Shown here: positions 1-8,766 of the stretch, piece by piece
How positions within the stretch are numbered: the first letter of the stretch is position 1
Layout of the letters: every line of letters begins with the position of its first letter
Assembly: GCF_018613795.1 (NCBI RefSeq)
Contig: NZ_JAGGPN010000004.1
Span: 142,452 to 206,451, forward strand
Origin: Arthrobacter sp. ISL-65
Lineage (GTDB): Bacteria; Actinomycetota; Actinomycetes; Actinomycetales; Micrococcaceae
Direction of reading: 5' to 3'
Length of the DNA stretch: 64,000 bases
Position numbers and translations under genes: made by a program
The notes under the pieces: model-generated
What the model was told of the DNA's origin: nothing
Database searches by the model: none
What the model saw: the letters and a program-made list of their open reading frames with translations, nothing else

Positions 1-730
1 TGTGTGCATAGTCTTCCCGGACTGCCGCCACGTACCGGGCGTAGGGCTCCGGTTTGCCGCCGAGAACTGACAGGTCCGCGTCGCAGAGGAGGGCGCCGTC
101 GTCGTCCCCGGCCTCCGGCCGGTGATCCGAGGTGAGCCGGACCAGCCGCGCCACCTCTTCGACGTCGGCCGCCGGCAGTCCGGCCTGGCTGAGCCTGAGT
201 TCGGCGAGCTGGGCGGATTCCTCCTCGTCCTGGCCCGCCACTCCCCGGTAGACGGCGTCGTGGAACCAGGCCGCCAGCAGCACGGTGCGCGGCGGCCGGG
301 CGGGTGCGGTGAGCAGGTCCAGGGCTTCCAGCACGGCGAGCAGGTGGGTGCAGCCGTGGTACCTGCGGTGGCTCTCGCTCCAGCGGTCCAGCAGGTCCAG
401 GAACAGGGCGTCCTGGCCCGGCATCACCATGCTCCAGCGGTTGAGCAAGGGAGTTTTCAGGGACTTCGTCCGGCTGCGGGCCGGGATCCGAAGCCCGCTG
501 GCGATGAGTTTCCGGACGAGGACCCGCGCCTCCACCGGAATGGCGCCGGCGGCCACCAGATCGTCATAGCGGCGCTGCGGCACGTCGTAGTGGTCGCCGT
601 CGAATGCCCGTTCCGGGATGCCCGCCGCAGCGGCGAAGGCATGCAGTTCCGCCAGGGAGGTGTCCGAAATCAGATGCGAAAACAGTGTTTCATGGGCAGG
701 CCAAAGCGGCGGATCGAGGTAGACGGCCAT
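1..730 (-). CDS. DUF4031 / HD-domain predicted metal-dependent phosphohydrolase, cut by the window edge
   Basis: The reading frame runs leftward from ATG at 728-730 and is open to base 1, so the C-terminus is missing. The first ~85 residues match DUF4031 (start MAVYLDPPLWPAH, then FSHLISD and GDHYDVPQRRY). After a linker comes an HD-type metal-binding region with RYHGCTHLL, WFHDAVYRG and LLCDADLSVLGG. DUF4031-HD fusions are common in actinobacteria; the substrate is not known. The upstream neighbour (+ strand) is the surface-polysaccharide locus, divergently oriented, with about 270 bp between. I see no operon partner. Family assignment is from motifs; the function beyond a probable phosphohydrolase is unsupported. 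Confidence 0.8.
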   Translation of the reverse strand, partial: MAVYLDPPLWPAHETLFSHLISDTSLAELHAFAAAAGIPERAFDGDHYDVPQRRYDDLVAAGAIPVEARVLVRKLIASGLRIPARSRTKSLKTPLLNRWSMVMPGQDALFLDLLDRWSESHRRYHGCTHLLAVLEALDLLTAPARPPRTVLLAAWFHDAVYRGVAGQDEEESAQLAELRLSQAGLPAADVEEVARLVRLTSDHRPEAGDDDGALLCDADLSVLGGKPEPYARYVAAVREDYAH

Positions 731-824
731 GGGGGAGAGTCTAGTCCGGTGCCCTACAGGCTGCTGAATGCGCGCTGGCCATGGGGAAGTGTGGCATTGG
801 GACTTGCCGGTTCCCAGGGATCTT

Positions 825-1032
825 AGCCCCCTATAACTGGGGCTAGCTCAAGAATTCCCAAGCTTTTTACAAGTTGGCGAGCCGACCATGTTCCGAGGGG
901 GAGTGCACGCAAGTTGCCAGGACCGCAGCAGCAGGCGCTTCGATGTCTCCGATTCAGCCCGGAAGGTTGCTCGGAACTGGCATAGGCAAACAACTTCGAT
1001 GAGTGGTGAGGCTAGTGAGCATCCCTATACAG
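825..1032 (+). promoter_or_regulatory. Conserved leader, left copy (operator-like repeat, promoter-like box, structured 5' UTR, first ten codons)
   Basis: This ~200-bp stretch recurs in opposite orientation at 15403-15608. In order it holds an inverted repeat AGCCCC-N8-GGGGCT (825-844), the shared block CCCAAGCTTTTTACA (about 858-872, containing a TTTACA box), and a nearly identical core from CCGAGGGGGAGTGC to GAGTGGTGAGGCTAGTG. Inside the core CCGAG can pair with CTCGG, and a hairpin TCCG/CGGA occupies the place where the other copy has TTCCCG/CGGGAA, a compensatory difference. The repeat continues into the coding start at 1003. It is probably a shared promoter plus structured 5' UTR; I cannot match it to a named riboswitch class. 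Confidence 0.7.
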
Positions 1033-3288
1033 GCCGACGTTCAACTCCGGGAAGCAACAATGCTGGGCTATGCATTCTTTCACGTGGGCAGGCGTGGCAG
1101 AGGTGGCAGGACTTCCTGGCTTGGCGTAAGGCGGGGACGTGGTCGCTCGGCTGGTCTTCGTCGCGGGTCGCGGAATCTGTGGCTCCATGCACTGCTGACA
1201 GCGCTCCTGCTTGCGCTGAGTGCCCTGGTGGTGCCGGTTACGGCGACGGCCGCTGCAGGTGATGTTGGGGTTGAGGATTTCTCGCATTCGGGAACTGGGA
1301 CGCCAACAGGTACAAAGCGGCAGGAGAATGCGCTGTGGTTCAACGACGGGATCTGGTGGGGGAACCTGTGGGACACTGCCAGCTCGGACTTCCATATCTT
1401 CCGGTTCAATGCCGCGACCAACTCGTGGGTCAATACGGGTGTGACGACGGAGACGCAGGCGAACACCCATCATGACGTGTTGTGGGACGGGAAGACGTTG
1501 TTTGTGGCGAGCTATCGGTTCGTTAATGACGGCCTGCCGTTTGAGCCGAACTTCCCGTCGACAATGCGGCGTTACAGCTACAACTCGAGTACGAAGACGT
1601 ACACGCTGCTGAGCTCTCAAAGGATCCACAACAACAAGGTTGAGACCATGTCCATCGACAAGGACTCGACTGGTCGGGTGTGGGCCACCTGGCAGCAGGG
1701 GAACCGGATCTTTCTGAACGTTACTGGCACCGATGGCATAACGTGGGGAACGCCGTTCGCGCATCCTGCGTCGTTGAGCAACGTGTCAGTGGACGACAAT
1801 TCGGCTGTGATCGCGTTCGGACCCGGCAAGATCGGTGTGATGTGGAGCCGGCAGGTTGGTGACGCCACTGACGGCATGTACTGGAGCTACCATGTCGATA
1901 CCGACCCGTCGAACACCGCCTGGACCACTCCTGTGGCGGCGGTGAAGGGGCTGCGCAGCGGTGACGACCATATGAACCTGAAGTGGCTGGACTCCACGAA
2001 CCATCAGGTTTTCGCCGCTGTGAAGACGTCGAACACGTCGGCGTCCCTGCCGCTGATCCAGCTGTTGGTGTTGAATGGCACGGCGTGGACGGCGCACACG
2101 ATCGCGACCGTGTCGGAGTGCCCGAACCGGGTGATCGTCATGATTGACGAGTTTGCGCAGAGGCTGCGTACCTTCGCTACCTATCCGAAACCGAGCGGCA
2201 CGACGAACGCCGGTGTCTGCACCAGCTCGGGTGGTGCGATTTACGAGAAGTCCACGCCGCTGAACAACATCAGCTTCACCACCACGAAGACGGCCCGTAT
2301 CGTGGACGGCGACCAGTATGTCCACAACGTAACGTCGACGAGGCAGAACCTCAACAGTAATGCTTCCGGCACGGCCAACAGCGGCCTCCTGGTGCTCGCC
2401 GATGTGAACGCCACAAGCCGGTACTGGCACTACTACGACTCCACCGGTGGTGGTGGTGGTGCGGATACGACCGCTCCGACCGTGACGGGTACGTCTCCGA
2501 CTGCCGGTGCGACCGGCACAGCGGTGACGACGAATGTGACGGGAACGTTCTCCGAGGCGATGACTTCGTCGACGGTCACGTCGTCCACGTTCACGCTGAC
2601 GTCGAGTACGACGACGGTGGGGGCCGCTGTGACGTACAGCGGCGGGGTTGCGACGTTGAACCCCACTGCCGACCTGGCGGCGGGGACGACCTACACGGCG
2701 ACCATCAAGGGCGGTGCCAGCGGAGTGAAGGATGCTGCCGGTAACGCGATGGCGACGGACAAGACCTGGCAGTTCACCACGGCTGCCGTGGGCGGCGGCA
2801 CGACGCCGCAGACCGTCACGCTGACCGCCACTGCTGACAGCTATGTGACCAGCGCGTCGCCGACGACGAACTTCGGCACGAGCACCTTGTTGGGTGTGGA
2901 CAACAGCCCGGTGGAGGGCACGTACCTGAAGTTCGACCTGTCGGCCTATGCGGGTAGGACGCTGCAGAGCGCGACGTTGCAGCTGCGTAGCGCCGGGAGC
3001 GGGTCCACGGGCCAGCAGAACGTCAAGCTGGTCGCTAATGACGGCTGGTCCGAAACCGGGATCACGTACAACAACCGTCCGGCGATGGGCACCACCGCCA
3101 TCGGCACGCTCGGTCCGACAGCGACCAACACCGGCTACAGCGTTCCGCTGACGGTCACCGGCCTCGCCGGTGAGCTTGGACAACAGCTCACTCTTGGTAT
3201 GGACTCCAGCAGCAGCGACGGCCTGGACCTCAACTCCAGGGAGGCTGGCAGCACTCTCGCACCGAAGCTGGTGCTCACCCTGAACTAG
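1003..3288 (+). CDS. Secreted surface protein: beta-propeller-like region, Ig-like domain and C-terminal DNRLRE (CBM96-like) domain
   Basis: This 761-residue protein has an Arg-rich N-terminus, a hydrophobic segment (residues ~58-85, LLTALLLALSALVVPV) ending in an Ala-rich cleavage-like site, then a ~380-residue region with sialidase/propeller-like Trp and Asp repeats. A Gly-rich linker (~485) leads to a Big_5-type Ig-like domain (TSPTAGATGTAV...) and a DNRLRE domain (~605-761) with its typical ADSYV, LKFDL and WSETGITYNN signatures. DNRLRE domains bind carbohydrate or mediate surface attachment. It opens the polysaccharide operon. The GTG at 1003 lies in the conserved leader and has no Shine-Dalgarno; ATG 1060 is an alternative start. 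Role inferred: a surface-displayed glycan-binding protein. Confidence 0.8.
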   Translation: MVRLVSIPIQADVQLREATMLGYAFFHVGRRGRGGRTSWLGVRRGRGRSAGLRRGSRNLWLHALLTALLLALSALVVPVTATAAAGDVGVEDFSHSGTGTPTGTKRQENALWFNDGIWWGNLWDTASSDFHIFRFNAATNSWVNTGVTTETQANTHHDVLWDGKTLFVASYRFVNDGLPFEPNFPSTMRRYSYNSSTKTYTLLSSQRIHNNKVETMSIDKDSTGRVWATWQQGNRIFLNVTGTDGITWGTPFAHPASLSNVSVDDNSAVIAFGPGKIGVMWSRQVGDATDGMYWSYHVDTDPSNTAWTTPVAAVKGLRSGDDHMNLKWLDSTNHQVFAAVKTSNTSASLPLIQLLVLNGTAWTAHTIATVSECPNRVIVMIDEFAQRLRTFATYPKPSGTTNAGVCTSSGGAIYEKSTPLNNISFTTTKTARIVDGDQYVHNVTSTRQNLNSNASGTANSGLLVLADVNATSRYWHYYDSTGGGGGADTTAPTVTGTSPTAGATGTAVTTNVTGTFSEAMTSSTVTSSTFTLTSSTTTVGAAVTYSGGVATLNPTADLAAGTTYTATIKGGASGVKDAAGNAMATDKTWQFTTAAVGGGTTPQTVTLTATADSYVTSASPTTNFGTSTLLGVDNSPVEGTYLKFDLSAYAGRTLQSATLQLRSAGSGSTGQQNVKLVANDGWSETGITYNNRPAMGTTAIGTLGPTATNTGYSVPLTVTGLAGELGQQLTLGMDSSSSDGLDLNSREAGSTLAPKLVLTLN

Positions 3289-3291
3289 TAG

Positions 3292-3324
3292 GTGGACGGT
3301 GTCGGCACGGCCGGCACCGTCCAC
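3292..3324 (+). terminator. Hairpin after the DNRLRE gene (attenuator or weak terminator)
   Basis: GTGGACGGTG (3292-3301) pairs perfectly with CACCGTCCAC (3315-3324). There is no T-run, so it may only reduce read-through from the abundant surface protein into the kinase operon that starts at 3384. Confidence 0.5.
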
Positions 3325-3383
3325 ACCAGCAACACCATCCGCCCGACACCATCCGCCCGACACCACCCAGACAGGGGACGACC

Positions 3384-4475
3384 ATGCGCACCTTGCAGAG
3401 CAAGGCACTGCACTTCGACATCCACGGCCGCGTCACGATCCGCGTCGACGCAAAGGCCCCGGCAGCGGCCCAGCTCCAGAGCATGTTGGCGTGTTTCGCC
3501 AGCGACACCGAACGGCCGGCCGACATCGTCGTCAATGACCGGCCGGAGCCGATGCCGGATGCTGGTCTGCTTGAGCACGAGCTCGCGTACACCGAGAGCA
3601 GCGTGCGTTTTCAAGACGATCGGGTCCAGGTTGTGAGGGATGGAGAGCAGTGGCGCATTCACGGGCCGGGCGAGCTGCTGACGTCTGTGGTCCCCGTTCT
3701 CGATGCCGCCATGGTCGCTCGAGGAGCCGGCATGATCCACGCGGCAACGATGGCGTACCGGGGTCACGCGATCGCGCTTCCCGCCGCCGGAGGGACCGGT
3801 AAGACGAGCACCGTCGCCAAGCTGATGCGGCGCGAGGGGTGGTCATTCATGGGCGACGACTGGGCCTTCCTCGCCGAGGACGCCACCCTGCTCGGATACG
3901 CGAAGCCCATGTTCATCAAGCCACACCACCGGACCATCTACCCGCACCTGTTCGAAGGTGTCCGGAAACCCCTTATCCCGTCACGGCTCTCGAAGGGCGT
4001 CGGCCGTCTGACCACGGTGGTGCACCCGTACGTCATCCGTTATCCGCGCCTGGCGGACTTCTCCCGGCGATGGTCGCCGGAGCACCGCATGGTCAAGCCA
4101 GCGACCGCGTTCCCGGGGCGGCAAGTGACCACCTCGGCCCCGCTCGCGGCCGCCATCTACGTCGAGCGCTTCGAGGGCGCCCGGTCCCGGATCGTTGAGC
4201 GGACGAGCGACTGGATGGTCGACCGCATGCTCGGCAACTTCCACATCGAGATGGCGGGCTTCTCGCAACAGGTCGTAACCGGCCTGGCAGCCACGTCCGT
4301 CGTCCCGTGGCGCGAGCACTTCGCGGCGAAGGGGCTCGTGCTGAGCAAGGCGCTCGACGGACGGCCCTGCCATCTGCTGCAGGTGCCCGCCGCGTACTCG
4401 GCAGACGAGGCATCCGACGACATTGTGCGGCATCTCGAGGAGCTGCTGCCGTCGGTCCTCGACGAGCAAGCCTGA
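3384..4475 (+). CDS. HprK-like P-loop kinase of a polysaccharide cluster, copy 1
   Basis: This 363-residue protein has a Walker A loop GGTGKTST (136-143) followed by FMGDDWAF (156-162), the arrangement of HPr-kinase / PEP-carboxykinase-fold proteins that often sit in exopolysaccharide clusters. Later blocks include YAKPMF, KPHHR and RRWSPEHRMV, which recur in the second copy at 12407-13507. It lacks the HPr-binding context of true HprK, and its phospho-acceptor is unknown; a sugar, lipid carrier or partner protein are all possible. RBS AGGGGACGACC precedes ATG 3384. It is the first of a run of closely packed genes ending at 10018. The fold assignment is firm; the function is not. Confidence 0.75.
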   Translation: MRTLQSKALHFDIHGRVTIRVDAKAPAAAQLQSMLACFASDTERPADIVVNDRPEPMPDAGLLEHELAYTESSVRFQDDRVQVVRDGEQWRIHGPGELLTSVVPVLDAAMVARGAGMIHAATMAYRGHAIALPAAGGTGKTSTVAKLMRREGWSFMGDDWAFLAEDATLLGYAKPMFIKPHHRTIYPHLFEGVRKPLIPSRLSKGVGRLTTVVHPYVIRYPRLADFSRRWSPEHRMVKPATAFPGRQVTTSAPLAAAIYVERFEGARSRIVERTSDWMVDRMLGNFHIEMAGFSQQVVTGLAATSVVPWREHFAAKGLVLSKALDGRPCHLLQVPAAYSADEASDDIVRHLEELLPSVLDEQA

Positions 4476-4485
4476 GGAGGACGCA

Positions 4486-5298
4486 GTGGATCACAGCACT
4501 GCCGATCTCACCGCCGTCGTTCCGGCCCGCAACGCGGAGCGCATGCTCCCGCGCTGTCTGGAGGCCCTGCGCCAATCGGGTGTTGCCGAAATCATTGTGG
4601 TGGACGGATGCTCCACCGACAGCACCGTCGCCCTCGCCCACGAGGCCGGTGCCCGGGTCCTGAGTGACGAGGGCCGCGGCCTGCCATGGGCACGAACGCT
4701 CGGTGTGCGGAACAGCAGCACCCGTTGGGTCCTGCTCGTCGACACCGACGTCGTGTTCGGGCCCACGGGGGTCGCCGACCTGCTCACGGAGCTTGTCGAA
4801 GGCGGCTATGACGCCCTTCAGGCCGGTCTGGAGAGTGTCGGTGGACCAGGCTACTGGGGGCAGGCGCTGGCACATCACCACCGCACCGGCCGCAGCCGCA
4901 ACTGGTTCGGGCTCGTGGCGACTGTCGTCGACCGGGACCTGATGCTGGACGTGGGTTTCGACGACTCGTTCAAATCGGGGGAGGACATCGAGCTGCGCTG
5001 GCGGATGCGCCAGTCAGGAATGCGTACGGCGGTCTCGCGCCGGGTCGTCGTCGAACACCGTTTCGCTGCAGACGACTTTGATTTCGCGCTAGACCAGTTC
5101 CTCATGGACGGAACGGGACTGGGACGGATGATCCGCAAGCATGGCTGGCGCGGTGCGAGGTTGGCGCTGCTGCCCGCTGCCGCGGCAGTCCGGGGCAGCG
5201 CCTTGAGCCTCGCCAAGGGCCAGCCCCGGTGGCTGCGCTACTACGCCGCCTTCTGCTGGTGCAACTATGTGGGCCTGGCGAGGGGCCTGGCGTCGTGA
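4486..5298 (+). CDS. Family 2 glycosyltransferase
   Basis: This 270-residue protein has a GT-A fold: VVPARNAERML near the N-terminus, IIVVDGCSTDSTV (36-48), the metal/nucleotide-binding DTD (86-88) and the acceptor-side motif SGEDIELRWR (164-173). The C-terminus is hydrophobic and may be membrane-associated. The start GTG 4486 is chosen because TGAGGAGGACGCA, which includes the stop of the kinase, is an excellent Shine-Dalgarno. It is the separate counterpart of the N-terminal half of the fusion protein at 10288-12405, with shared blocks such as SDEGRGLP, GPGYWG and SGEDIELR. It probably adds a sugar to a lipid-linked or nascent glycan on the cytoplasmic face. Confidence 0.85.
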   Translation: MDHSTADLTAVVPARNAERMLPRCLEALRQSGVAEIIVVDGCSTDSTVALAHEAGARVLSDEGRGLPWARTLGVRNSSTRWVLLVDTDVVFGPTGVADLLTELVEGGYDALQAGLESVGGPGYWGQALAHHHRTGRSRNWFGLVATVVDRDLMLDVGFDDSFKSGEDIELRWRMRQSGMRTAVSRRVVVEHRFAADDFDFALDQFLMDGTGLGRMIRKHGWRGARLALLPAAAAVRGSALSLAKGQPRWLRYYAAFCWCNYVGLARGLAS

Positions 5299-6578
5299 GG
5301 GCTAAAGCGGGGACCGCTGTGCCGGACGCCTCCGCCGTCCGGCACTCCGCCCTGCGCAGCTCGCTGGGCCTCGTCGCGGGAAAGGCCGCCCAGACGGGTG
5401 CGGGCTTCGCGTTCTGGATCGTGGCCGCGCGCGCGACGTCCGACCGTGAGGTCGGGCTCACCACGGCCGCGGTCTCGGCAGTGATGATCTGCACGCAGCT
5501 CGCGGTGCTTGGCGCCGGCTCGGCCGTGATCGTCGCGGTGGGGCGAGGGGAGCCGCCCGGGAGGGTGCTGGACGCGGCGTTCGCCATCGTGGGGGTAGCC
5601 GGCACCGGGCTGGCCCTCGGCTACCTCGTGCTGCAGTCCGCCGTGATGCCGGACACGGCCACGACATCGGTTCTCTTCTGGCTCACGTTCCTCGTGGCTG
5701 CCGTCACCGGCACCCTGGTAATCGTTCTGGACCAGGCGCTCGTGGCGTTGGGACGCGGTGCCAGCGCGACCTTGAGGTACGCCTTGGGCGGCGGGGTCTC
5801 ACTCGTGGCTGCAGCGCTCGTGGCCTGGCTGGCGCACGGCGCCTCCGCCGACGTGCTGATGGCCTGCTGGACCCTCGGAACCACCGTGGCGTGCGTCGTC
5901 GGTGCGGTCCAGTTGCGAAGACTGGTCGGCTACCGGCCGCGACTGACCTTGCGCCCGGCGCGCGGCCGTCCACTGCTGGCGCTGGGCATTCCGCACCAGC
6001 TCCTCACCCTCACCGAGCGCGCCCCCGGGCTGCTGCTGCCGCTCCTGCTCGCGCACATGGTGGCGCCGGAGGCCGCTGCCTACTGGTACCCCGCATGGAT
6101 GATGGCCTGGGCCGCCTACTCCGCTCCGATGCTGATGGGCATCGTGCAGTTCTCCGAGAGCGTCCGCGACGCGGACCGCCTGACGTCGACGACGTGGGCG
6201 AGCCTCCGTTTGTCGCTCACCGTAGGAGGTCTGGCTGCCGCCGTCCTCGTCCTCCTCGCCCACCCGCTGCTCAGCCTGCTGGGAGAGCGGTACGCCGATT
6301 CGTCCGCCGGCGCTCTGCGGTGGTTGGCCGCCGGCCTGGTGCCGTATGCGGTTTTGCAGGCCTATAACGCCGTGTGCCGGGCCCGCGGTCGCTACACGGA
6401 GGCGATCGTGGTCGGCACGACGCTGGGCATAGCCCTCTGCGTTTCAGCGCTCTCGGCCGCCGACAGAGGCGCCACCGCCATGGCCCTTGCGTGGCTGGTG
6501 GTGCTCTCCATCGGGGCCGCGGCGGTCGGCCTCCGGCTACTCGCCGTGCTCCGGCACACCAGGAAGGACATACGATGA
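5295..6578 (+). CDS. Oligosaccharide flippase (MOP/Wzx-like)
   Basis: A ~428-residue polytopic membrane protein with about 12 hydrophobic segments, of the MATE-like/MOP polysaccharide exporter type. The start GTG 5295 overlaps the glycosyltransferase stop (GTGA). The central segment GIPHQLLTLTERAPG...LLPLLL and the MAWMMAWAAY-like region match the C-terminal half of the fusion protein at 10288-12405 (GLPNHALMLADRAPRYLLPL, MAWMMAS), so these are paralogues. Expected role: moving a lipid-linked glycan across the membrane. The next gene overlaps by ATGA, so translation is coupled. Confidence 0.8.
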   Translation: MRAKAGTAVPDASAVRHSALRSSLGLVAGKAAQTGAGFAFWIVAARATSDREVGLTTAAVSAVMICTQLAVLGAGSAVIVAVGRGEPPGRVLDAAFAIVGVAGTGLALGYLVLQSAVMPDTATTSVLFWLTFLVAAVTGTLVIVLDQALVALGRGASATLRYALGGGVSLVAAALVAWLAHGASADVLMACWTLGTTVACVVGAVQLRRLVGYRPRLTLRPARGRPLLALGIPHQLLTLTERAPGLLLPLLLAHMVAPEAAAYWYPAWMMAWAAYSAPMLMGIVQFSESVRDADRLTSTTWASLRLSLTVGGLAAAVLVLLAHPLLSLLGERYADSSAGALRWLAAGLVPYAVLQAYNAVCRARGRYTEAIVVGTTLGIALCVSALSAADRGATAMALAWLVVLSIGAAAVGLRLLAVLRHTRKDIR

Positions 6579-8428
6579 CTGGCACACTCGAAGCGACCAC
6601 CCGTACCAAGGAACGCTGGAAGTCCCGTGAGGCGTGGTGCGCTCTGGCAGGCGTCGTCTCGCTGGCGCTTGCCGTGGGGGCTGCCTCCACGGTGACCGCG
6701 CCCGTGGACAACGACCTCGGGCTCGTCGCCGTGCTGCCCTACCCGTTCTGGGCGGGGGTCCTGATTCTGAACGTCGCCTTCGTCGTGGCGCTGCGGGGGG
6801 ATGCCGCCGGCCCGGCGCGCCGCCCGGTCATGATTTGGCTCGTCGTCGTGCTCGTGCTGGTGCTCTTCGGGACCGCAGCTTTCGTGACTGATATACCGCG
6901 GGGTGAGATCGCGTTCCGTCATCTCGGCATCGCCGACGCCCTCTCGCACACCCAGGGGATCGACCCGGACATCGACGGGTACTTCAACTGGCCGGGTTTC
7001 TTCGCCCTCCTGTCCACGGTGCTCCGGGCGACCGGTCTCGACCCCGTGGCCCTTGCCCTGTGGGCGCCGGTGCTCAACATGGGTCTGTGGCTCGCTGCCC
7101 TGGCCGTGCTGACGGGCTACCTGACGCGCGATCCGCGACGGCGCTATCTTGCGCTCTGGCTCTTCTGCCTCGGCAACTGGCAGGACCAGGACTACCTGTC
7201 TCCCCAGGCCTTCGGCTTCTTCCTGCACCTTGTCGTGATCGCGCTGCTCCTCGGTCCGTTGGCCGCGCGGGCCCCCCAGTTCCGCGGCTTCCGGCGCGCG
7301 GACCTGGCGGCGTGGTGGCGAGGCAGGTCGCCCGCCGAACCCCGGCCGGGGTACCGGGTAGGCGCCCTCGTGATAACCCTCTTGCTCATCACGGTCATCG
7401 TCGCGAGCCATCAGCTGACGCCTTTCATGCTGCTCATCGGCGTCACCGCTCTCACCCTGAGCGGACGTGTGTGGCCCAGCAGGCTGCCCCTGATCACCAT
7501 AGTCGTGCTGACGCTCTGGCTCGCCTACCCCGCGAGTGCATACCTCCTCGGGCACCCACCCTTGGCCGACGCAGGACTGGAGGCCGCGACCGAGGCGAAC
7601 GTCCTCGACCGCGTGCGCGGGACCGACGGGCACGTGCTCGTGGTGCAGGTCCGGGCCCTTCTCACCCTTGTGCTGTGGGGGCTCGCCGCCGCCGGCGCCT
7701 GGCGCGACTGGCGCAGAGGGCGTCTCGACATCCGGGTGGTACTCCTCGCCGTCACCCCACTGTTGCTCTTCCCCGCCCAGGTGTACGGCGGGGAGATGCT
7801 CATCCGCGTCTCGCTGTTCGCGCTGCCCTTCATCGCCCTGCAGGCGTGCTCGGTCCTGCTTCCTACGGACGGCAGCAAACTTTCCACGGTCGGCAGCAAA
7901 CTTCCCGCCGACGGCAGCAAACGCCGCTCCTACCTTGCCGCTGACGACAGCAAACGCCGCTCCTACCTTGCCGCGGGGGGCCTTGCGCTCACCTGCGTCC
8001 TACTGGCCGTGTTGACCGTGACGGGCCGGTTCGGAAACGCCCGGTATGACGTGTTCACTCATGATGAGATTGACGCCGTCGCCGCCATGCAGCGTCTCGC
8101 GCCCCCCGGCTCGGCGATCATCTCGGCTGCCCACCCGACACCGTGGCGGAGTGAGGCCTACCTCGATCACCGGTCCCGGACGATCGAGGACCTGTGCCGG
8201 TCCGACTTGTCGACGGCGAGATGCGGCCCACTCGTCTACGACTACGCCCGGCGCAGCACAGCCGGTGCCGTCTTGCTGATCACGCGCTCGTCGGAGGCGA
8301 GCCTTGTGCTCCAGGGCGTCCGTGGCGCCGGTGGCTTCTCCGAGCTGGAGAAGTGGCTGGGCGCGCAGAACGGCGTGGAACTTGTGTTCAGCAACGTTGA
8401 CGCACGCGTGTACCGGGTGACGCCATGA
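6575..8428 (+). CDS. Large polytopic membrane protein, GT-C-like glycosyltransferase candidate
   Basis: A 617-residue protein from ATG 6575, which overlaps the flippase stop (ATGA). It has many transmembrane helices, and an extracytoplasmic loop near HTQGIDPDIDGYFNWPGF that resembles the acidic first loop of lipid-phosphosugar-dependent GT-C enzymes and of related unassigned membrane proteins. A soluble C-terminal part (~ residues 490-617) follows. Residues ~432-470 are an in-frame repeat (DGSK, VGSK, DGSK, DDSK) that looks like a local expansion between helices. No specific family can be named with certainty. In context it could transfer sugars from polyprenyl-phosphate donors outside the membrane, or act in polymerisation. 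Confidence 0.65.
   Translation: MTGTLEATTRTKERWKSREAWCALAGVVSLALAVGAASTVTAPVDNDLGLVAVLPYPFWAGVLILNVAFVVALRGDAAGPARRPVMIWLVVVLVLVLFGTAAFVTDIPRGEIAFRHLGIADALSHTQGIDPDIDGYFNWPGFFALLSTVLRATGLDPVALALWAPVLNMGLWLAALAVLTGYLTRDPRRRYLALWLFCLGNWQDQDYLSPQAFGFFLHLVVIALLLGPLAARAPQFRGFRRADLAAWWRGRSPAEPRPGYRVGALVITLLLITVIVASHQLTPFMLLIGVTALTLSGRVWPSRLPLITIVVLTLWLAYPASAYLLGHPPLADAGLEAATEANVLDRVRGTDGHVLVVQVRALLTLVLWGLAAAGAWRDWRRGRLDIRVVLLAVTPLLLFPAQVYGGEMLIRVSLFALPFIALQACSVLLPTDGSKLSTVGSKLPADGSKRRSYLAADDSKRRSYLAAGGLALTCVLLAVLTVTGRFGNARYDVFTHDEIDAVAAMQRLAPPGSAIISAAHPTPWRSEAYLDHRSRTIEDLCRSDLSTARCGPLVYDYARRSTAGAVLLITRSSEASLVLQGVRGAGGFSELEKWLGAQNGVELVFSNVDARVYRVTP
7871..7980 (+). repeat. In-frame tandem repeats within the GT-C-like gene
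   Basis: GGCAGCAAAC occurs at 7871, 7892 and 7913 (21-bp period). Then a 33-bp unit, containing CAGCAAACGCCGCTCC, appears twice (starts ~7913 and ~7946). All spacings are multiples of three, so the frame is kept and Lys/Arg-rich DGSK-type repeats are added to a loop. Confidence 0.85.
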
Positions 8429-8766
8429 ACATCGGAAGCATCAGCCGGCTCACCCTGGCGCTCGGTCTCTCGGCCGTCGCGCTGTCGCTAATTACGCTCG
8501 TCGGGCTGCCGACACCGCTGCAGACGATCGCCGCGATAGCCGTCCTCGTCCTGCTCCCCGGGCAGGCACTGGCCCGACTCACACAGGTGACCGACATCGC
8601 GCTGGGCGCGCTGCTCGTCCTGGCGCTCGGCCTCGCCGCGCTCACGGTCGTGTCCACTGCGATGTTCTACCTCGCTGTGTGGTCCTGGCAGGCGTGCGTC
8701 GTCTCGATGGGCGTCATCACCGTTCTAGCGTGCATGGCACGCGCCCGGCAGGAGGCAACAACATGA
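8425..8766 (+). CDS. Small four-helix membrane protein
   Basis: A 113-residue protein, almost entirely hydrophobic, with about four transmembrane segments (LTLALGLSAVALSLI, TIAAIAVLVLLP, ALGALLVLALGLAAL, a last one near VVSMGVITVLACM) and a short basic tail. ATG 8425 overlaps the previous stop (ATGA), and its own stop overlaps the next start. I do not recognise a family. Tight coupling to the flippase and GT-C-like genes suggests an accessory subunit of the polymer-assembly machinery. Confidence 0.65.
   Translation: MNIGSISRLTLALGLSAVALSLITLVGLPTPLQTIAAIAVLVLLPGQALARLTQVTDIALGALLVLALGLAALTVVSTAMFYLAVWSWQACVVSMGVITVLACMARARQEATT

Noticed and set aside
960..1020. Resemblance of the leader end (AGGCAAAC ... 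GAGTGG) to a c-di-GMP-I riboswitch
   Set aside because: The second copy replaces the AGGCAAAC-like and tetraloop positions (AGGCATAC, CCCAAT) and the conserved GEMM core is missing.
1786..3408. 540-codon open frame antisense to the DNRLRE gene
   Set aside because: Arg/Gly-rich low-complexity product, no motifs, fully overlapped by a gene with clear domains; a GC-skew shadow.
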